A stretch of 64,000 nucleotides of DNA from contig CAIYVX010000045.1 of NCBI GenBank assembly GCA_903929765.1, forward strand, positions 1-64,000. Reading direction: 5' to 3'. The notes under the pieces were generated by a model. The model ran no database searches. It saw only the letters and a program-made list of their open reading frames with translations, and was not told the DNA's origin. The number at the start of each line of letters is the position of its first letter. The first letter of the stretch is position 1. Shown here one piece after another: positions 50,701 through 58,853 of the stretch. Source of the stretch: an uncultured Planctomycetia bacterium (lineage in GTDB: Bacteria; Planctomycetota; Phycisphaerae; FEN-1346; JAACEH01). The position numbers were made by a program, and so were the translations under genes.

Positions 50701-51495
50701 GGTTTTGACGGTGCCCAGGGGCAGATTGAAGGCCAGGAGCCGGACCGGATCGACGAGAATCTGGTACTGTTTTTCGAAGCCGCCGATGGAAGCGACTTCG
50801 CTGACGCCGGGAACGCCGGCGAGTTCGTAGCGGAGATACCAGTCCTGGAGGCTGCGCAGGTCGGCCAGGTTTTGGCGGCTCTCGACGAGCGGCTTGCCGT
50901 CGAGCGGGCAGACCTGCGTGGCCTGGTCGAAGACGCGGCTATGGACGAGGCGGCGCTGCACGTCGGAATCTTCGGGCGCGTCTACTGGGTCGGCGTACCA
51001 TTTATCCGCTAGGGGATCGTGCCAGAGGCCGTGGGGATGGTCGGGGCAGAATTTACCGGTGGTCAGGACATATTCGTAGACCCAGCCGACGCCGGTGGCA
51101 TCGGGGCCGAGTTGCGGCGCGACGCCCGGCGGCAACTTGCCGAGGATGGAACTGAGGCGTTCGAGGACGCGGCTACGGGCCCAATAGAGGTCGGTGCCGT
51201 CCTCGAAAATGACGTAGACGAAGGAGACGCCGAACATGCTGAGGCCGCGCACGACCTTCGACTTGGGCACGCCGAGCAGGGCGTTGGCCAGGGGATAGGT
51301 GACCTGGTCTTCGACGATTTTGGGGGCCTGACCGGGGTAGTCGGTGGAGACGATGACCTGAGTGTCGGAGAGGTCGGGAATGGCGTCGAGCTTGATGTGA
51401 AAGACGGACCAGAGGCCGGCGGCAACGAGGAAGGCGGCCAGGATGAGCACCAGGACGCGATTGCGGATGCACAAGTCGATGAGTTTGGCGATCAT
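47746..51495 (-). CDS. cusA: CusA/CzcA-type heavy-metal RND efflux pump
   Basis: Inner-membrane proton-driven pump of 1249 residues, about 200 longer than CusA. Typical features include IRNRVLVLILAAFLVAAGLW (first helix), GVGWVYEYVL, the LMALGGIAIAIGVMVDSSI-type helix 4, MPPLEEGDILYMPTT, WTMPIRTRIDMLSTGIKTPIG and the second set of helices. Two insertions stand out. Residues about 146-207 carry CPDHPHGLWH and CPLDGKP in the first periplasmic domain. A second stretch around the middle lengthens helix 7 and its linker. Last gene of the cusC-cusB-cusA order, 15 bp after cusB. Copper/silver is the likeliest substrate. Confidence 0.92.
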   Translation of the reverse strand: MIAKLIDLCIRNRVLVLILAAFLVAAGLWSVFHIKLDAIPDLSDTQVIVSTDYPGQAPKIVEDQVTYPLANALLGVPKSKVVRGLSMFGVSFVYVIFEDGTDLYWARSRVLERLSSILGKLPPGVAPQLGPDATGVGWVYEYVLTTGKFCPDHPHGLWHDPLADKWYADPVDAPEDSDVQRRLVHSRVFDQATQVCPLDGKPLVESRQNLADLRSLQDWYLRYELAGVPGVSEVASIGGFEKQYQILVDPVRLLAFNLPLGTVKTAVERSNQNVGGRVVEWSEREYAVEGIGYLGSLTDAEIAAARAAGKSLDEVRTEKVLADLRSISLAATPDGAPLYLRDVADVRLGPEMRRGVIDSNGLGEAVGGVVVMRSGENARTTIDLVRQRLAAAERSLPPGVAVEIAYDRSDLIDRSIHTLSRTLLEEIFVVSLVVIIFLLHLRSSLVAVIVLPLGVLASLAAMNFLGLNANIMSLGGIAIAIGVMVDSSIIMVENAHKHVEWEKDRLARGLPPRLHADIVSEAAREVGPSLFFALLVIVVSFLPIFVLGEQSGRLFKPLAYTKTFAMAAGALLAVTVIPVLMVYFVSERVIPTTLSRWQRWATYVAVILGGAVALALAPLAALAPYRPWVVAAWIVLNAVLILPQQIRSERRNPLSRLLEAAYDPAFKLVMRLKWLTLAVAAAVIAWVMLFVGTAAFTDYFTEHALWVFQVVPSLGSEFMPPLEEGDILYMPTTDPGLSLTKARELLQQTDRLIRTCPEVENVMGKIGRAETATDPAPVSMFETTITLSRDKTKWRRVPVTRFYSGWPGWACRRLEKLWPSARPITSDELISGYELPGGLRVPGLNEIVQIPGLTNSWTMPIRTRIDMLSTGIKTPIGIKVMGPDLAVLSDLASEISTVIKTDQRTGPHTTSAFAEKPLGGSYLDLQIDRAAIARYGLSVADVQDTISTALGGLPVTTTVEGRERYSVNIRYPTELRDSLDHIRQTLVATPGKAQIPLGQLATMEIKGGPDMIRSENARPSNWVYVDVSGIDLGTYVHDAQRVVETKVKLPPGYSLVWSGQYEYIQEANQRLMVAVPLAALLIILLLYVWARSWLKVGIVLLAVFFSLLGAVGLLYFLGYHLSLAVWVGLIALAGLDAETGMVMLLYLDNSFDRFRREGRMRDANDLWLAVHDGAVKRIRPKTMTVLVAFTGLVPLMWADGAGADTMRRLAAPMIGGLATSFIMELLIYPVIFYTTKRVSLPSAPKGQGS

Positions 51496-51510
51496 GCCGC
51501 CTGCTCTCCC

Positions 51511-52881
51511 TTAGAACCCGCCTGACGGCGTAGCGGTCACGGCGCTGACGGCCGGCGTGCCGGAGATCATTTTGGCCAGGGCTTCCCGCCGCCGGGCTTC
51601 GCTGTCGAGGAGGAACTCGCCGCTGGTGACGACCTGTTCGCCGGGTTTGAGACCGTCGAGAATCTGGACCAGGCCGTTATCGGCCTCGACGCCGAGGGTG
51701 ACACGGCGCGGCTCGAACCGGCCTTCGCCCAGGCTGACGAAGGCGAGTTGCCGCCCGCCGGTGTCGATGACGGCTTCGCGCGGTACCAGCGTGCCGGCGG
51801 CGGCGACGGTCTGCCGCAACTCGACGGTCAGGAACATACCGGGCTTGAGGGCAAGGACGGGCTGGTCGAGTTCGAGCCGCACTTTGGCCTGCCGCGATTC
51901 CTGATTCACATTGGGATAAATATACGCGACGCGGCTCTCGAAGGTGCGGCCCGGCGCGGACGGCAGTGTAACCACGGCCTTCTGGCCGACGGCGACGAAG
52001 GGCAATTGCGACTCGTGGACCGTGGCGAAAATCCAGAGTTTGGAGAGGTCGGCGAGGCGGAGGAGCGGCATGCCGGCTTCGACGCGCTGGCCTTCCAGGG
52101 CGCTACGAGAAATCACGATGCCACGAAAGGGACTGCGCAGGGTCGTGGTCCGGGCGGCCTGTCCGGAGGTTTCGAGTTGCTTGATTTGCTCCGGGGAGAG
52201 GTCGAAAAATTCGAGGCGTTTTTTTGCTGCGGCGAGTATGTCGGCATTAGCGGCTTTATCTGCCGCCGACCGCTTAAAGACGAGCAGGTATTCTTCCTGG
52301 GCGGCGAAGAGGTCGGGGGAGTAGAGTTCCACGAGCGGCTGGCCCGGCTCGACTTGTTGGCCGACGGCGTTGACGAAAAGTTTTTCGACCCAACCGGAGA
52401 TTTTCAGGCTGACGTCGCGGACCTGAGTTTCGTCGTAATCGACGCTGCCGAAGGTGCGGATGGTGCGCGTGACGGGGCCGGTAACGACGGGGGTGACGCG
52501 GACGCCGATATTCTGCGTCATCAACGGATCAATGGCCAACGGCCCGGCGAACTTCGCGGGATCGATGGGAACGAGCTTCATGTGGCAAATCGGGCAGTCG
52601 CCGGGGTTCGGCAGGACAATCCATGGATGCATGCCGCAGGTGTAATACTGAGGCGTTTTGGCGGCGGCTTCGGGCGAGGTCTTTTGATCAGACGGGCCGA
52701 AGAGATGGGCCAGGCCGGTCGCGGCGGATTTGAGCTGGTCGTTCCAGATTGCGCCGGCGGCCAGGGCGGCAAACAACAAAAGCAGCACGGGGATGATGAT
52801 CCTGAGGCGCGGTCCGTGAGGCGGCGGCGGACTGGGCGGCGGGGCTTGGCCGACATTTTCAATTTCGTTCGCCGGCGTCAT
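51511..52881 (-). CDS. cusB: CusB/CzcB-type periplasmic adaptor with heavy-metal-binding domain
   Basis: Membrane-fusion protein of 456 residues linking the RND pump to the outer-membrane channel. After an N-terminal membrane helix (IIIPVLLLLFAALAAGAIW) comes a heavy-metal-binding domain (YYTCGMHPWI, then DCPICHMKLVPID, near residues 80-110) as found in CusB-type adaptors, then the barrel-sandwich, hairpin and beta-barrel domains (WVEKLFVNAVGQQVEPGQPLVELYSPDL). ATG overlaps the cusC stop (ATGA). The CGMHP/CPICHM motif favours copper-type metals. Confidence 0.92.
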   Translation of the reverse strand: MTPANEIENVGQAPPPSPPPPHGPRLRIIIPVLLLLFAALAAGAIWNDQLKSAATGLAHLFGPSDQKTSPEAAAKTPQYYTCGMHPWIVLPNPGDCPICHMKLVPIDPAKFAGPLAIDPLMTQNIGVRVTPVVTGPVTRTIRTFGSVDYDETQVRDVSLKISGWVEKLFVNAVGQQVEPGQPLVELYSPDLFAAQEEYLLVFKRSAADKAANADILAAAKKRLEFFDLSPEQIKQLETSGQAARTTTLRSPFRGIVISRSALEGQRVEAGMPLLRLADLSKLWIFATVHESQLPFVAVGQKAVVTLPSAPGRTFESRVAYIYPNVNQESRQAKVRLELDQPVLALKPGMFLTVELRQTVAAAGTLVPREAVIDTGGRQLAFVSLGEGRFEPRRVTLGVEADNGLVQILDGLKPGEQVVTSGEFLLDSEARRREALAKMISGTPAVSAVTATPSGGF

Positions 52882-54299
52882 TGTTTACCTCGGGCATTTT
52901 CCGCAGTTCCCGTTTGTCCCTCGGATTCGGGCAGGACCGGCTCGACGTTTTCGGGCCATTGGCCGAGGACGACGAGCGACATTTCGGCCAGAACCATTTC
53001 ACGTTCGCCGAGGGCCTCGGCGTGGCGGAGGTGATGTTCCAGAACGTCCCGTTCGGCGTCGAGCAGATCGCGGAAACCGGCGGCGCCGGAGACGTAACCT
53101 TCGCGTGCCGCGTCGAGGGCGGCGCGGGCTTTGGGCAACTGCAACCGGCCGTGGAGGGCGACGCTGCGGTCGGCTTCGCGCCAGGCGTAGGCGGTTTCGG
53201 CGAAGCGGACGGCGAGGTCGAGTTGCTCGGCCGAAAGTCGGGCCTGGGCGGCGCCGAGGTCGGCGCGGCCTTTGGCCACTTCGGCGGCGATCTTGTCGCG
53301 CCAGACGGGCAACGTGACGCCGAACATCGGCAACACGGCGACGGGATTCATACCGCCGGAAACCCCGACGCCGAAGGCATAGTCAGGCACGGTGTTTTTG
53401 CGGGCCAGATCGTAGAGGGCCATGGCCTGGACCACCTCGGCCCGCATGGCCTTGAGTTGCGGATTGCGGGCGAAGGCGGTGTCGAGGAGCGACTGCTCGG
53501 TGAACGTCGCGGACTCGGACGGCATTTCCCGCGGGACCAGGTCGGGCAGCGGGTCCGACGCGGCGAGGCCCAGGCCGGAGCGGAGGCGGGCCACCAGCGG
53601 CGCGCGGGAATCTTCGAGGCCGGCCAGGTCCGTGCGGAGTTGGTCGCGTTCCATCTGGGCGCGGAGGACGTCCTGTTGTGTGGCCTTGCCGACGGCCAGG
53701 CGGGCGCGGGCCAAGGACTCCATCTCGTCCAGAAGCGCGATGATTTCCCGGGTGCGGCGGATTTTTTCTTCAAGCACCCAGCGTTGGAACCAGGCCCGTT
53801 TGACGGCCAGGGCGGTGGCGAGCAATTCCCGCTCGAAGACGGCGCGATATTTGAGCGAGGCGCCGTAGGCGGCCTCGGCCCGCAACGGGAGTTTGCCGGG
53901 GCCGGGCCAGTTGTTCATGGGGTCGGTGCCGAGGGCGGCGGAGAGGTTGGCCCCATCTCGGGAAATTTCGGCGCCGAAGGTCAACATCGGATCGGGCAGC
54001 GAGCGGGCGGTGGTAATTTCCTCGACGGCGGCGGCCCAATCTTGGTAGGCGGCTTCGACGGCCGGGTTGTTCAGGAGGGCAAATTGGATGAGGTCTGGGA
54101 GCTTTGAGTTTTCATCGAGCGCGGGCAAGGGCGGGCGAGCCTGGGCCGGGCGATATTTTGCGGCGGCGCTCTTGAGATCCCGCCGGGCGAGATTTTCGTC
54201 AGGCGTCGGCGTGCCGGTGCAGCCGCTGAGAAGCGCAACCGCACAGGCGACGAGGAGAGAAATCGCGGCGAGGCGCAGCGACCGGGGTGCTGGAACCAT
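52878..54299 (-). CDS. cusC: TolC/CusC-type outer-membrane efflux lipoprotein
   Basis: Outer-membrane channel of the tripartite efflux system, 473 residues. A lipoprotein signal with LLSGC near residue 27 precedes two repeats of the outer-membrane-factor helical hairpin (ALLNNPAVEAAYQDWAAAVEEI and ERDVLEHHLRHAEALGERE). The ATG at 54299 has GGAG six bases upstream. First gene of the cusCBA operon; a Cys-rich lipoprotein gene lies 43 bp upstream on the same strand and may lead the operon. Confidence 0.9.
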   Translation of the reverse strand: MVPAPRSLRLAAISLLVACAVALLSGCTGTPTPDENLARRDLKSAAAKYRPAQARPPLPALDENSKLPDLIQFALLNNPAVEAAYQDWAAAVEEITTARSLPDPMLTFGAEISRDGANLSAALGTDPMNNWPGPGKLPLRAEAAYGASLKYRAVFERELLATALAVKRAWFQRWVLEEKIRRTREIIALLDEMESLARARLAVGKATQQDVLRAQMERDQLRTDLAGLEDSRAPLVARLRSGLGLAASDPLPDLVPREMPSESATFTEQSLLDTAFARNPQLKAMRAEVVQAMALYDLARKNTVPDYAFGVGVSGGMNPVAVLPMFGVTLPVWRDKIAAEVAKGRADLGAAQARLSAEQLDLAVRFAETAYAWREADRSVALHGRLQLPKARAALDAAREGYVSGAAGFRDLLDAERDVLEHHLRHAEALGEREMVLAEMSLVVLGQWPENVEPVLPESEGQTGTAENARGKQ

Positions 54300-54342
54300 T
54301 CTCTGCTCCAGAGGGGCAAGGTATCGAGAAAAAAACTCGCAC

Positions 54343-54657
54343 CTACTTCTGAGTCATAACGGCCTTGAGCTTAGCCTCTTTTTCGGCGTCGGACAACTTG
54401 TCCCAGACGGCCGGGCAGCCGGCACAGCAGAAGCCGACCTTCTGGCCCTTGAACTCGCGGGTCAACGAGTCGGGCACCGTGTTCGGATCGACCGCGCCGC
54501 CCTCGATCGGACAGATGGTGTTGACGACCTTGGGCGCAGCCGCAACGGCGGAAGAAGCCGTAACGGCGCCGACAGGCTTGGCGCTGGTGCCACTGCAACC
54601 TACGACCATGACCGCGACCACCGCCAGCAAACCAACCAACAACCCAGTCTTTCTCAT
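54343..54657 (-). CDS. Cys-rich lipoprotein with TRASH-like metal motif
   Basis: Small lipoprotein of 104 residues. The signal ends in VVGC (about residue 21). The mature part has NTICPIEGGAVDP and KVGFCCAGCPAVWDKLS, the spaced Cys-x-Cys-x2-Cys arrangement of TRASH/YHS-type metal sites, so copper or zinc binding in the envelope is likely. It precedes cusC by 43 bp and is probably co-transcribed. A periplasmic metal chaperone for the pump is the simplest idea; not proven. Confidence 0.75.
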   Translation of the reverse strand: MRKTGLLVGLLAVVAVMVVGCSGTSAKPVGAVTASSAVAAAPKVVNTICPIEGGAVDPNTVPDSLTREFKGQKVGFCCAGCPAVWDKLSDAEKEAKLKAVMTQK

Positions 54658-54775
54658 TTGCGTTTCTCCCAATTGGTAAAGTTCATCCAGTGACGCACTA
54701 GCTCCACCCTTGATTATTATAACAGACATTGCCGCCAAGGCGTAACGCCCCGTTTTAATACAGAGGCTGGAGAGG

Positions 54776-55828
54776 TTACTTTTTCGCCGCAGCGGCACTG
54801 GCCGGAGCGCCGGGACGCTCGACTTTCGTGGTGCGGTCGAGGGCGTCGAACATATCGTCGGCCTGGCGATCATTGAAGTCGTCCTTGAGGACGCCGACGA
54901 TATCCTCGTCGGTCAGGTCTTCGCGTTTGATGATGTGGACGCCGAAGGGCGTCAGGACCGGCTTGCTGTAGGCGCCGGATTTGAGTTCTTTGATGGCCTT
55001 GGTGAATTCAGTGCCGTAGCCGACCGGGGAGATGTAACCGAGATAGCCGCCGTCGGGGGCGCTCATCTGGTCCTCGGAGACGGCCCTGGCCACAGCGGCG
55101 AAGGACTCGCCCTTCTGGAGGCGGGCCCAGGCCTGAGCCGCGGCATCAAGTTTCTTCCGCTCGACGCCATCGGGATCCTTCTCGAAGTTGGGATCCTGGC
55201 GAATGTTGAAAAAGATGTGCGAGGCTTTCATGTATTTCTGGCGCAAGGCCGGGCGCTCTTTCTCCAGCAGTTTGGCCACGTCCTCCGGCTTGGCATAAGC
55301 TTTCTGCCACCGGGCTTCCAGGTACTTATCGACGCCGAGCTTGTTCCAGCATTCGGCGGCCAGTTCGTCGAGGGTCATGTAATTGAGCTTCAGGTACTGG
55401 TCGAGGGTGGCATAGCGGCAGCAGGGACAACCGGCCGAGGGGGGCGTCTTGCGGAGCTTGGCAATCTCATCGTCAACTTCCTTCTGAGCAACTTCGATAT
55501 GTTGAGCTTTGAGAAATTGCCGCAGGGCGATGACTTTGATCAGCCGGCCGAACTTCATCTCGCTCGCGGCCTGGCGGGTTTCGGCGAAGGTCTCTTTGGG
55601 AATGGCCGTTTCGAGTTGCCACTGGCGAATCGGTTCGCCGTTGACGGTGGCGACAAGGGCATTGGCTTTTGTGTCAGCCGCGGCGGTCGCGGAACCGGAG
55701 CCGGCCCGCGGCGGCAAATCGCCGGCGTAGCAGGACATGGCGAAACCAAAGCCCAGGGCCGAGAGCGAACCGGCCACGAGCCAACCGGCGGCGATGCGGC
55801 GACCGGCTTTCTTTGGACAACTCGACAC
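54776..55828 (-). CDS. parvulin-type (PpiC/SurA) peptidyl-prolyl isomerase
   Basis: Exported foldase of 350 residues. An N-terminal membrane helix or signal (about residues 10-32) is followed by a SurA-like N-terminal domain (VNGEPIRQWQLETAIPKE, FLKAQHIEVAQKEVDDEIAKLRK), an unusual GCPCCRYAT Cys motif, and one parvulin domain (KASHIFFNIRQDP, FAAVARAVSEDQMSAPDGGYLGY, PVLTPFGVHIIKRED). The GTG at 55828 has GGAGGAG seven bases upstream, one base after the DUF3299 gene. Last gene of the ABC-transporter operon. The CPCC motif could bind a metal. Confidence 0.85.
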   Translation of the reverse strand: MSSCPKKAGRRIAAGWLVAGSLSALGFGFAMSCYAGDLPPRAGSGSATAAADTKANALVATVNGEPIRQWQLETAIPKETFAETRQAASEMKFGRLIKVIALRQFLKAQHIEVAQKEVDDEIAKLRKTPPSAGCPCCRYATLDQYLKLNYMTLDELAAECWNKLGVDKYLEARWQKAYAKPEDVAKLLEKERPALRQKYMKASHIFFNIRQDPNFEKDPDGVERKKLDAAAQAWARLQKGESFAAVARAVSEDQMSAPDGGYLGYISPVGYGTEFTKAIKELKSGAYSKPVLTPFGVHIIKREDLTDEDIVGVLKDDFNDRQADDMFDALDRTTKVERPGAPASAAAAKK

Positions 55829-55829
55829 G

Positions 55830-56975
55830 TCAGTTCTCCTCCGGCGGTTTGGGCAGACTTTGTGGCGGCGACTGGGCGGCGCGATGATAATAGCGGGCAA
55901 AGGAAATAGCCAGGAAAGCCGCGAGAATTAAAGCTTCGGCTTCGCGCGGCAGGAACGGGCCACGATCGAAGGCCACCCCGCCGCCGCCCTGGCCGGGTAC
56001 ACCCTTGACGGCTTCGTGCAGGCTGATGAGGCCCTGAGTCGGCCAATCGGCCGGATCGGCGGCCATGTGGACAATGCCCGTATAGACAACTTTCTGGGCC
56101 CAGGCCAGGGGCAACTGATCGTCGCTCTTGGGGAAGACCTTGACGGCATTGTACAGGTCGGGCGGCGTGCCTTGAACCGCGCCGTCCCACCAATATTTGC
56201 CGACCAGGATTTCCAGGGCGTCGCGCGACTGGCCGACGAGGTAACCGTCGAGAACCATTTTCTTGCCGTTCAGGGCCAGAAGCTCCGGCGGCACGCGGGG
56301 CGGGACTGACACATCTTCAGAGGCGCGGCGGAGCGGGTCCAGAACGGAAAAACTAAACAATTCCAGACCGGCCTTACGGGCCGCGTCGGCGGCGTTGACC
56401 TGGACCTCTTCCTGGGCCGCCGGGGCCACGGCCTCGCCGTCCATGCGGTAAATGTAGCCGTCATCGGGTTTGGCTTCGGCGAAGAACTTTCCCTGCACAA
56501 TGACCGGAGCCAGGCGCTCGAACTTGACCGGCTCTTTCATGTTTACAAGAATATACTGATTATATTGAGGGCGAGGACCGTAGCAGCAGGTTTGTGTGCT
56601 TCGCAGCAGGCAGAAGTTCTTGACCCGGACCCCGGAGTCGAGCGGATACATGAAGCCGACGGCGGAAAAGGAACTGCCGGAGAGCGTTTGGACCGCCGGC
56701 GGGCACGGAGTGGGCTGGTCGGGGTCGAAGGCCCAGGCAGCCAGCGAGGCAAAGTGGAGGAATGGCCGGTCGCCGCCGCCGGGGAGCGTGGTCTCGGTTA
56801 TGCCGATGGTGCGGTGGCCCAGGAGCGACTGTTCCTCGCGAATCCTGATCTTGTTGTCCGGCGGGCGGGCGGCACTGGCGCGGCTCCGCCAGCGGTATTC
56901 AAGTTCGTTGGCGGCGAAGATACCGAGGAGGACCGAGAGCCAGACCAGAAACCATTTGCTGCCTTTGAGGGACAA
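55830..56975 (-). CDS. DUF3299-containing membrane-anchored protein
   Basis: 381 residues with an N-terminal membrane helix and a C-terminal one (EALILAAFLAISFARYY). The middle has the DUF3299-type core twice: SSFSAVGFMYPLDSGVRVKNF with a Cys-rich loop (CCYGP), and KKMVLDGYLVGQSRDALEIL. In other bacteria DUF3299 genes sit beside MacB-like ABC transporters in zinc-starvation operons. The TTG start has GGAGA upstream. The gene follows a repeat and the Cys/His lipoprotein gene; spacing to ppiC is one base. Function unknown. Confidence 0.78.
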   Translation of the reverse strand: MSLKGSKWFLVWLSVLLGIFAANELEYRWRSRASAARPPDNKIRIREEQSLLGHRTIGITETTLPGGGDRPFLHFASLAAWAFDPDQPTPCPPAVQTLSGSSFSAVGFMYPLDSGVRVKNFCLLRSTQTCCYGPRPQYNQYILVNMKEPVKFERLAPVIVQGKFFAEAKPDDGYIYRMDGEAVAPAAQEEVQVNAADAARKAGLELFSFSVLDPLRRASEDVSVPPRVPPELLALNGKKMVLDGYLVGQSRDALEILVGKYWWDGAVQGTPPDLYNAVKVFPKSDDQLPLAWAQKVVYTGIVHMAADPADWPTQGLISLHEAVKGVPGQGGGGVAFDRGPFLPREAEALILAAFLAISFARYYHRAAQSPPQSLPKPPEEN

Positions 56976-56997
56976 GAGGAATCTCCGAACAACAACA

Positions 56998-57065
56998 ACT
57001 TCAAGCGGAAGAAGAGCATTTTTATTTCGGCGGCTGCAAACAGCGCATCCGCCCTACATAACAGA
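56998..57065. repeat. hairpin module of the GCTGCAAGCAGC family
   Basis: CAAGCGGAAGAAGAGCATTTTTATTTCGGCGGCTGCAAACAGCGCATCCGCCCTACAT resembles, in order, the CAAGCGGAAAACGGC linker and GTGGCTGCAAGCAGCCAC module of 2541-2590 and 10250-10300, with decayed arms (the hairpin now reads GGCGG..CCGCC). Reported in parts; it is the only such module in the last 25 kb. Confidence 0.55.
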
Positions 57066-57078
57066 AACACCGGCCGGG

Positions 57079-57597
57079 TCAATCGGGGTCGTAACCTTCT
57101 GGGTAGTCGATTTTCACGGCCCGCTTCTGACCCTTGAAGTTGACCGCGCCCTCGGCATGAAACTTTTTCAGGCCGTCGAGCCAATCGGTCGTGGCCTCGA
57201 AGTGCGAACAGTCGCCGACCTTCTCGCCGGCGAGTTCCAGCGGTTTGGCCTGGAGCGAAATCGACCAAGTCTTCCCGCCGTCGGCGGTGACTTTCAAGTC
57301 GATGGCCGGATCGGCGGTGCGAACGGCTTTTCCGGTTTCGTTTTCGCCACCCACGAGCCAGCAACTGAGCGTCTTGCCGACAACCTTAATCTCAGCATGG
57401 CCGACGGCACAGGTCTCGATGGCGTTCAGAGAGCCGCCATGATGGGCCTCGTGCTTTTCGCCGCCAGCCGCAGCGCATGATCCACAGCAGGTGGCGCTGC
57501 CACCGACCGTTGCGGTTTTCTTCTGACAACCAGTTGCGAAAACCACGACCGCGCTCAGCACGGCCACCGACAGAACGATCCAGAATGTCCGTTGCAT
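57079..57597 (-). CDS. Cys/His-rich lipoprotein, candidate metal-binding protein
   Basis: 172-residue lipoprotein with signal ending FATGC (about residue 23). The mature N-terminus has a Cys/His cluster (TCCGSCAAAGGEKHEAHHGG) suited to a soft-metal ion, then a beta-rich domain (KVVGKTLSCWLVGGENE, LKVTADGGKTWSISLQAK). It lies between the permease and DUF3299 genes, as a His-rich periplasmic protein does in zinc-starvation operons. The ATG at 57597 is preferred; an ATG at 57603 is too close to the AAGGGGG. Confidence 0.75.
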   Translation of the reverse strand: MQRTFWIVLSVAVLSAVVVFATGCQKKTATVGGSATCCGSCAAAGGEKHEAHHGGSLNAIETCAVGHAEIKVVGKTLSCWLVGGENETGKAVRTADPAIDLKVTADGGKTWSISLQAKPLELAGEKVGDCSHFEATTDWLDGLKKFHAEGAVNFKGQKRAVKIDYPEGYDPD

Positions 57598-57608
57598 TTC
57601 CATCCCCC

Positions 57609-58853
57609 TTATGAAATCGGCGTCAGGTTTTTCAGCACGCCAGTACGATAAGCCTGAACGGCCGGAATCAGGCCGGACAAGAGTCCGAGTACGATGATCG
57701 CCGGAAACAGGACCCAATCGGCCTGAGAAACATAGAATTCGGAGAACCGCAGGCCGGTTTCGACGCGGACCGCGTCGGCCGCGGCGGCGACGATGGCATG
57801 GCCGAGGACGAGGCCGCAGACGCCGCCGAGAACGGCAATGATAACTGATTCGGAGACGACCAGGCCGAAGATCGTCGTGCGCGTGGCCCCCAAAGCCCGC
57901 ATCAGGGCGATGTCGCGGCGGCGCTCGCGCAAGGCCGAGGCCAGGGCCACCAGCAAAAAGAGGCCGGCCAGGACGATGACCATGATCGAAATCGCCAGGA
58001 GCGTGTTGTCCACCCAACCGATCATGGTAAAGAGCTTCGGCAAGACTTCGTTGGGGACGACGAACTGGGCGGTCGGGGCCTGGTTGATTTCGTACTTCAG
58101 GTCCATGATGCCTGGGTGAATGGCGCCGCCGGAGATGCGTTTAATTTTCAGAAACGCGCCGCTGATTTCGCGGTACTGCTCATCCACGGCCATCTTGGCC
58201 ACGGCCTCGTGGCCTTCGAGCTGGTAGAAGGTCGTGAGCGGAATGTAAATGGCCCGGTCGTAGGGCGTGCCGGTCGGGGCCATGATGCCGACGAAGCGGA
58301 TGTTGTTATGGTGGACAGGGCCGTTGTCGGTAACGCCGCAGACGGGGTTGAAGGTCTCGCCGAGTTTCACGCCGAGTTCGCGGGCTGCGGCGGCGCCAGC
58401 CACGGCTTCCTCGCCTTCATTGAAGGCCCGGCCCTGTCCGCCATCGGCCGGGTTGAATGAAAACTTCTGGCCCGGCAGGAACTCGAAGTCGGTCAGGAAA
58501 CGGCGGTCGATGGCGTTGACGCGGAAACCGGCGTAGGAATGGCCGGAGCAGAAGGGAATGCCTTCGACGACAATCGGGTTCTTCAGCACCTGTTGATAAT
58601 AGGGCCAGGGAATTTTGCCGGGCATCTCTTCCAGATTGTAAATGGCGTTGAGGACGATCTGGAGCGGCGAGCCTTTGGGGCCAAGGACGGCGTCGACGCC
58701 GAGGCCGACCTGCGTGAAATTGTTGTGGGCCTGCTCGCGGAGCGAAACGACCGAAATCAGCAGGCCGACGCCCAGAGCGATGCTCAGAATGGCCAGGCCG
58801 GTGGAAAGCCAATGTTGCCGCAAGCTCTTGAGGATAATCCGCCACATCATCAT
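57609..58853 (-). CDS. MacB/FtsX-type ABC transporter permease
   Basis: Permease of 414 residues with the FtsX-like layout: one N-terminal membrane helix (WLSTGLAILSIALGVGLLI), a large periplasmic domain (about residues 45-275), and three C-terminal helices (AISIMVIVLAGLFLLVALAS and two more). No transport channel typical of importers is seen; such proteins work as mechanotransducers that act on periplasmic partners. The start overlaps the ATPase stop (ATGA). Probably the partner of the next gene's ATPase in metal homeostasis. Confidence 0.87.
   Translation of the reverse strand: MMMWRIILKSLRQHWLSTGLAILSIALGVGLLISVVSLREQAHNNFTQVGLGVDAVLGPKGSPLQIVLNAIYNLEEMPGKIPWPYYQQVLKNPIVVEGIPFCSGHSYAGFRVNAIDRRFLTDFEFLPGQKFSFNPADGGQGRAFNEGEEAVAGAAAARELGVKLGETFNPVCGVTDNGPVHHNNIRFVGIMAPTGTPYDRAIYIPLTTFYQLEGHEAVAKMAVDEQYREISGAFLKIKRISGGAIHPGIMDLKYEINQAPTAQFVVPNEVLPKLFTMIGWVDNTLLAISIMVIVLAGLFLLVALASALRERRRDIALMRALGATRTTIFGLVVSESVIIAVLGGVCGLVLGHAIVAAAADAVRVETGLRFSEFYVSQADWVLFPAIIVLGLLSGLIPAVQAYRTGVLKNLTPIS

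Noticed and set aside
49252-51012. 586-codon plus-strand frame opposite cusA (and a 501-codon minus-strand frame at 49151-50656)
   Set aside because: Both are shadows of the RND pump gene with Asp/Glu/Gly- or Arg/Pro-biased translations and no recognisable fold.
46619-54299. Biosynthetic gene cluster around the chorismatase-like gene
   Set aside because: No polyketide, peptide synthetase or tailoring genes are nearby; neighbours are surface proteins and metal efflux.
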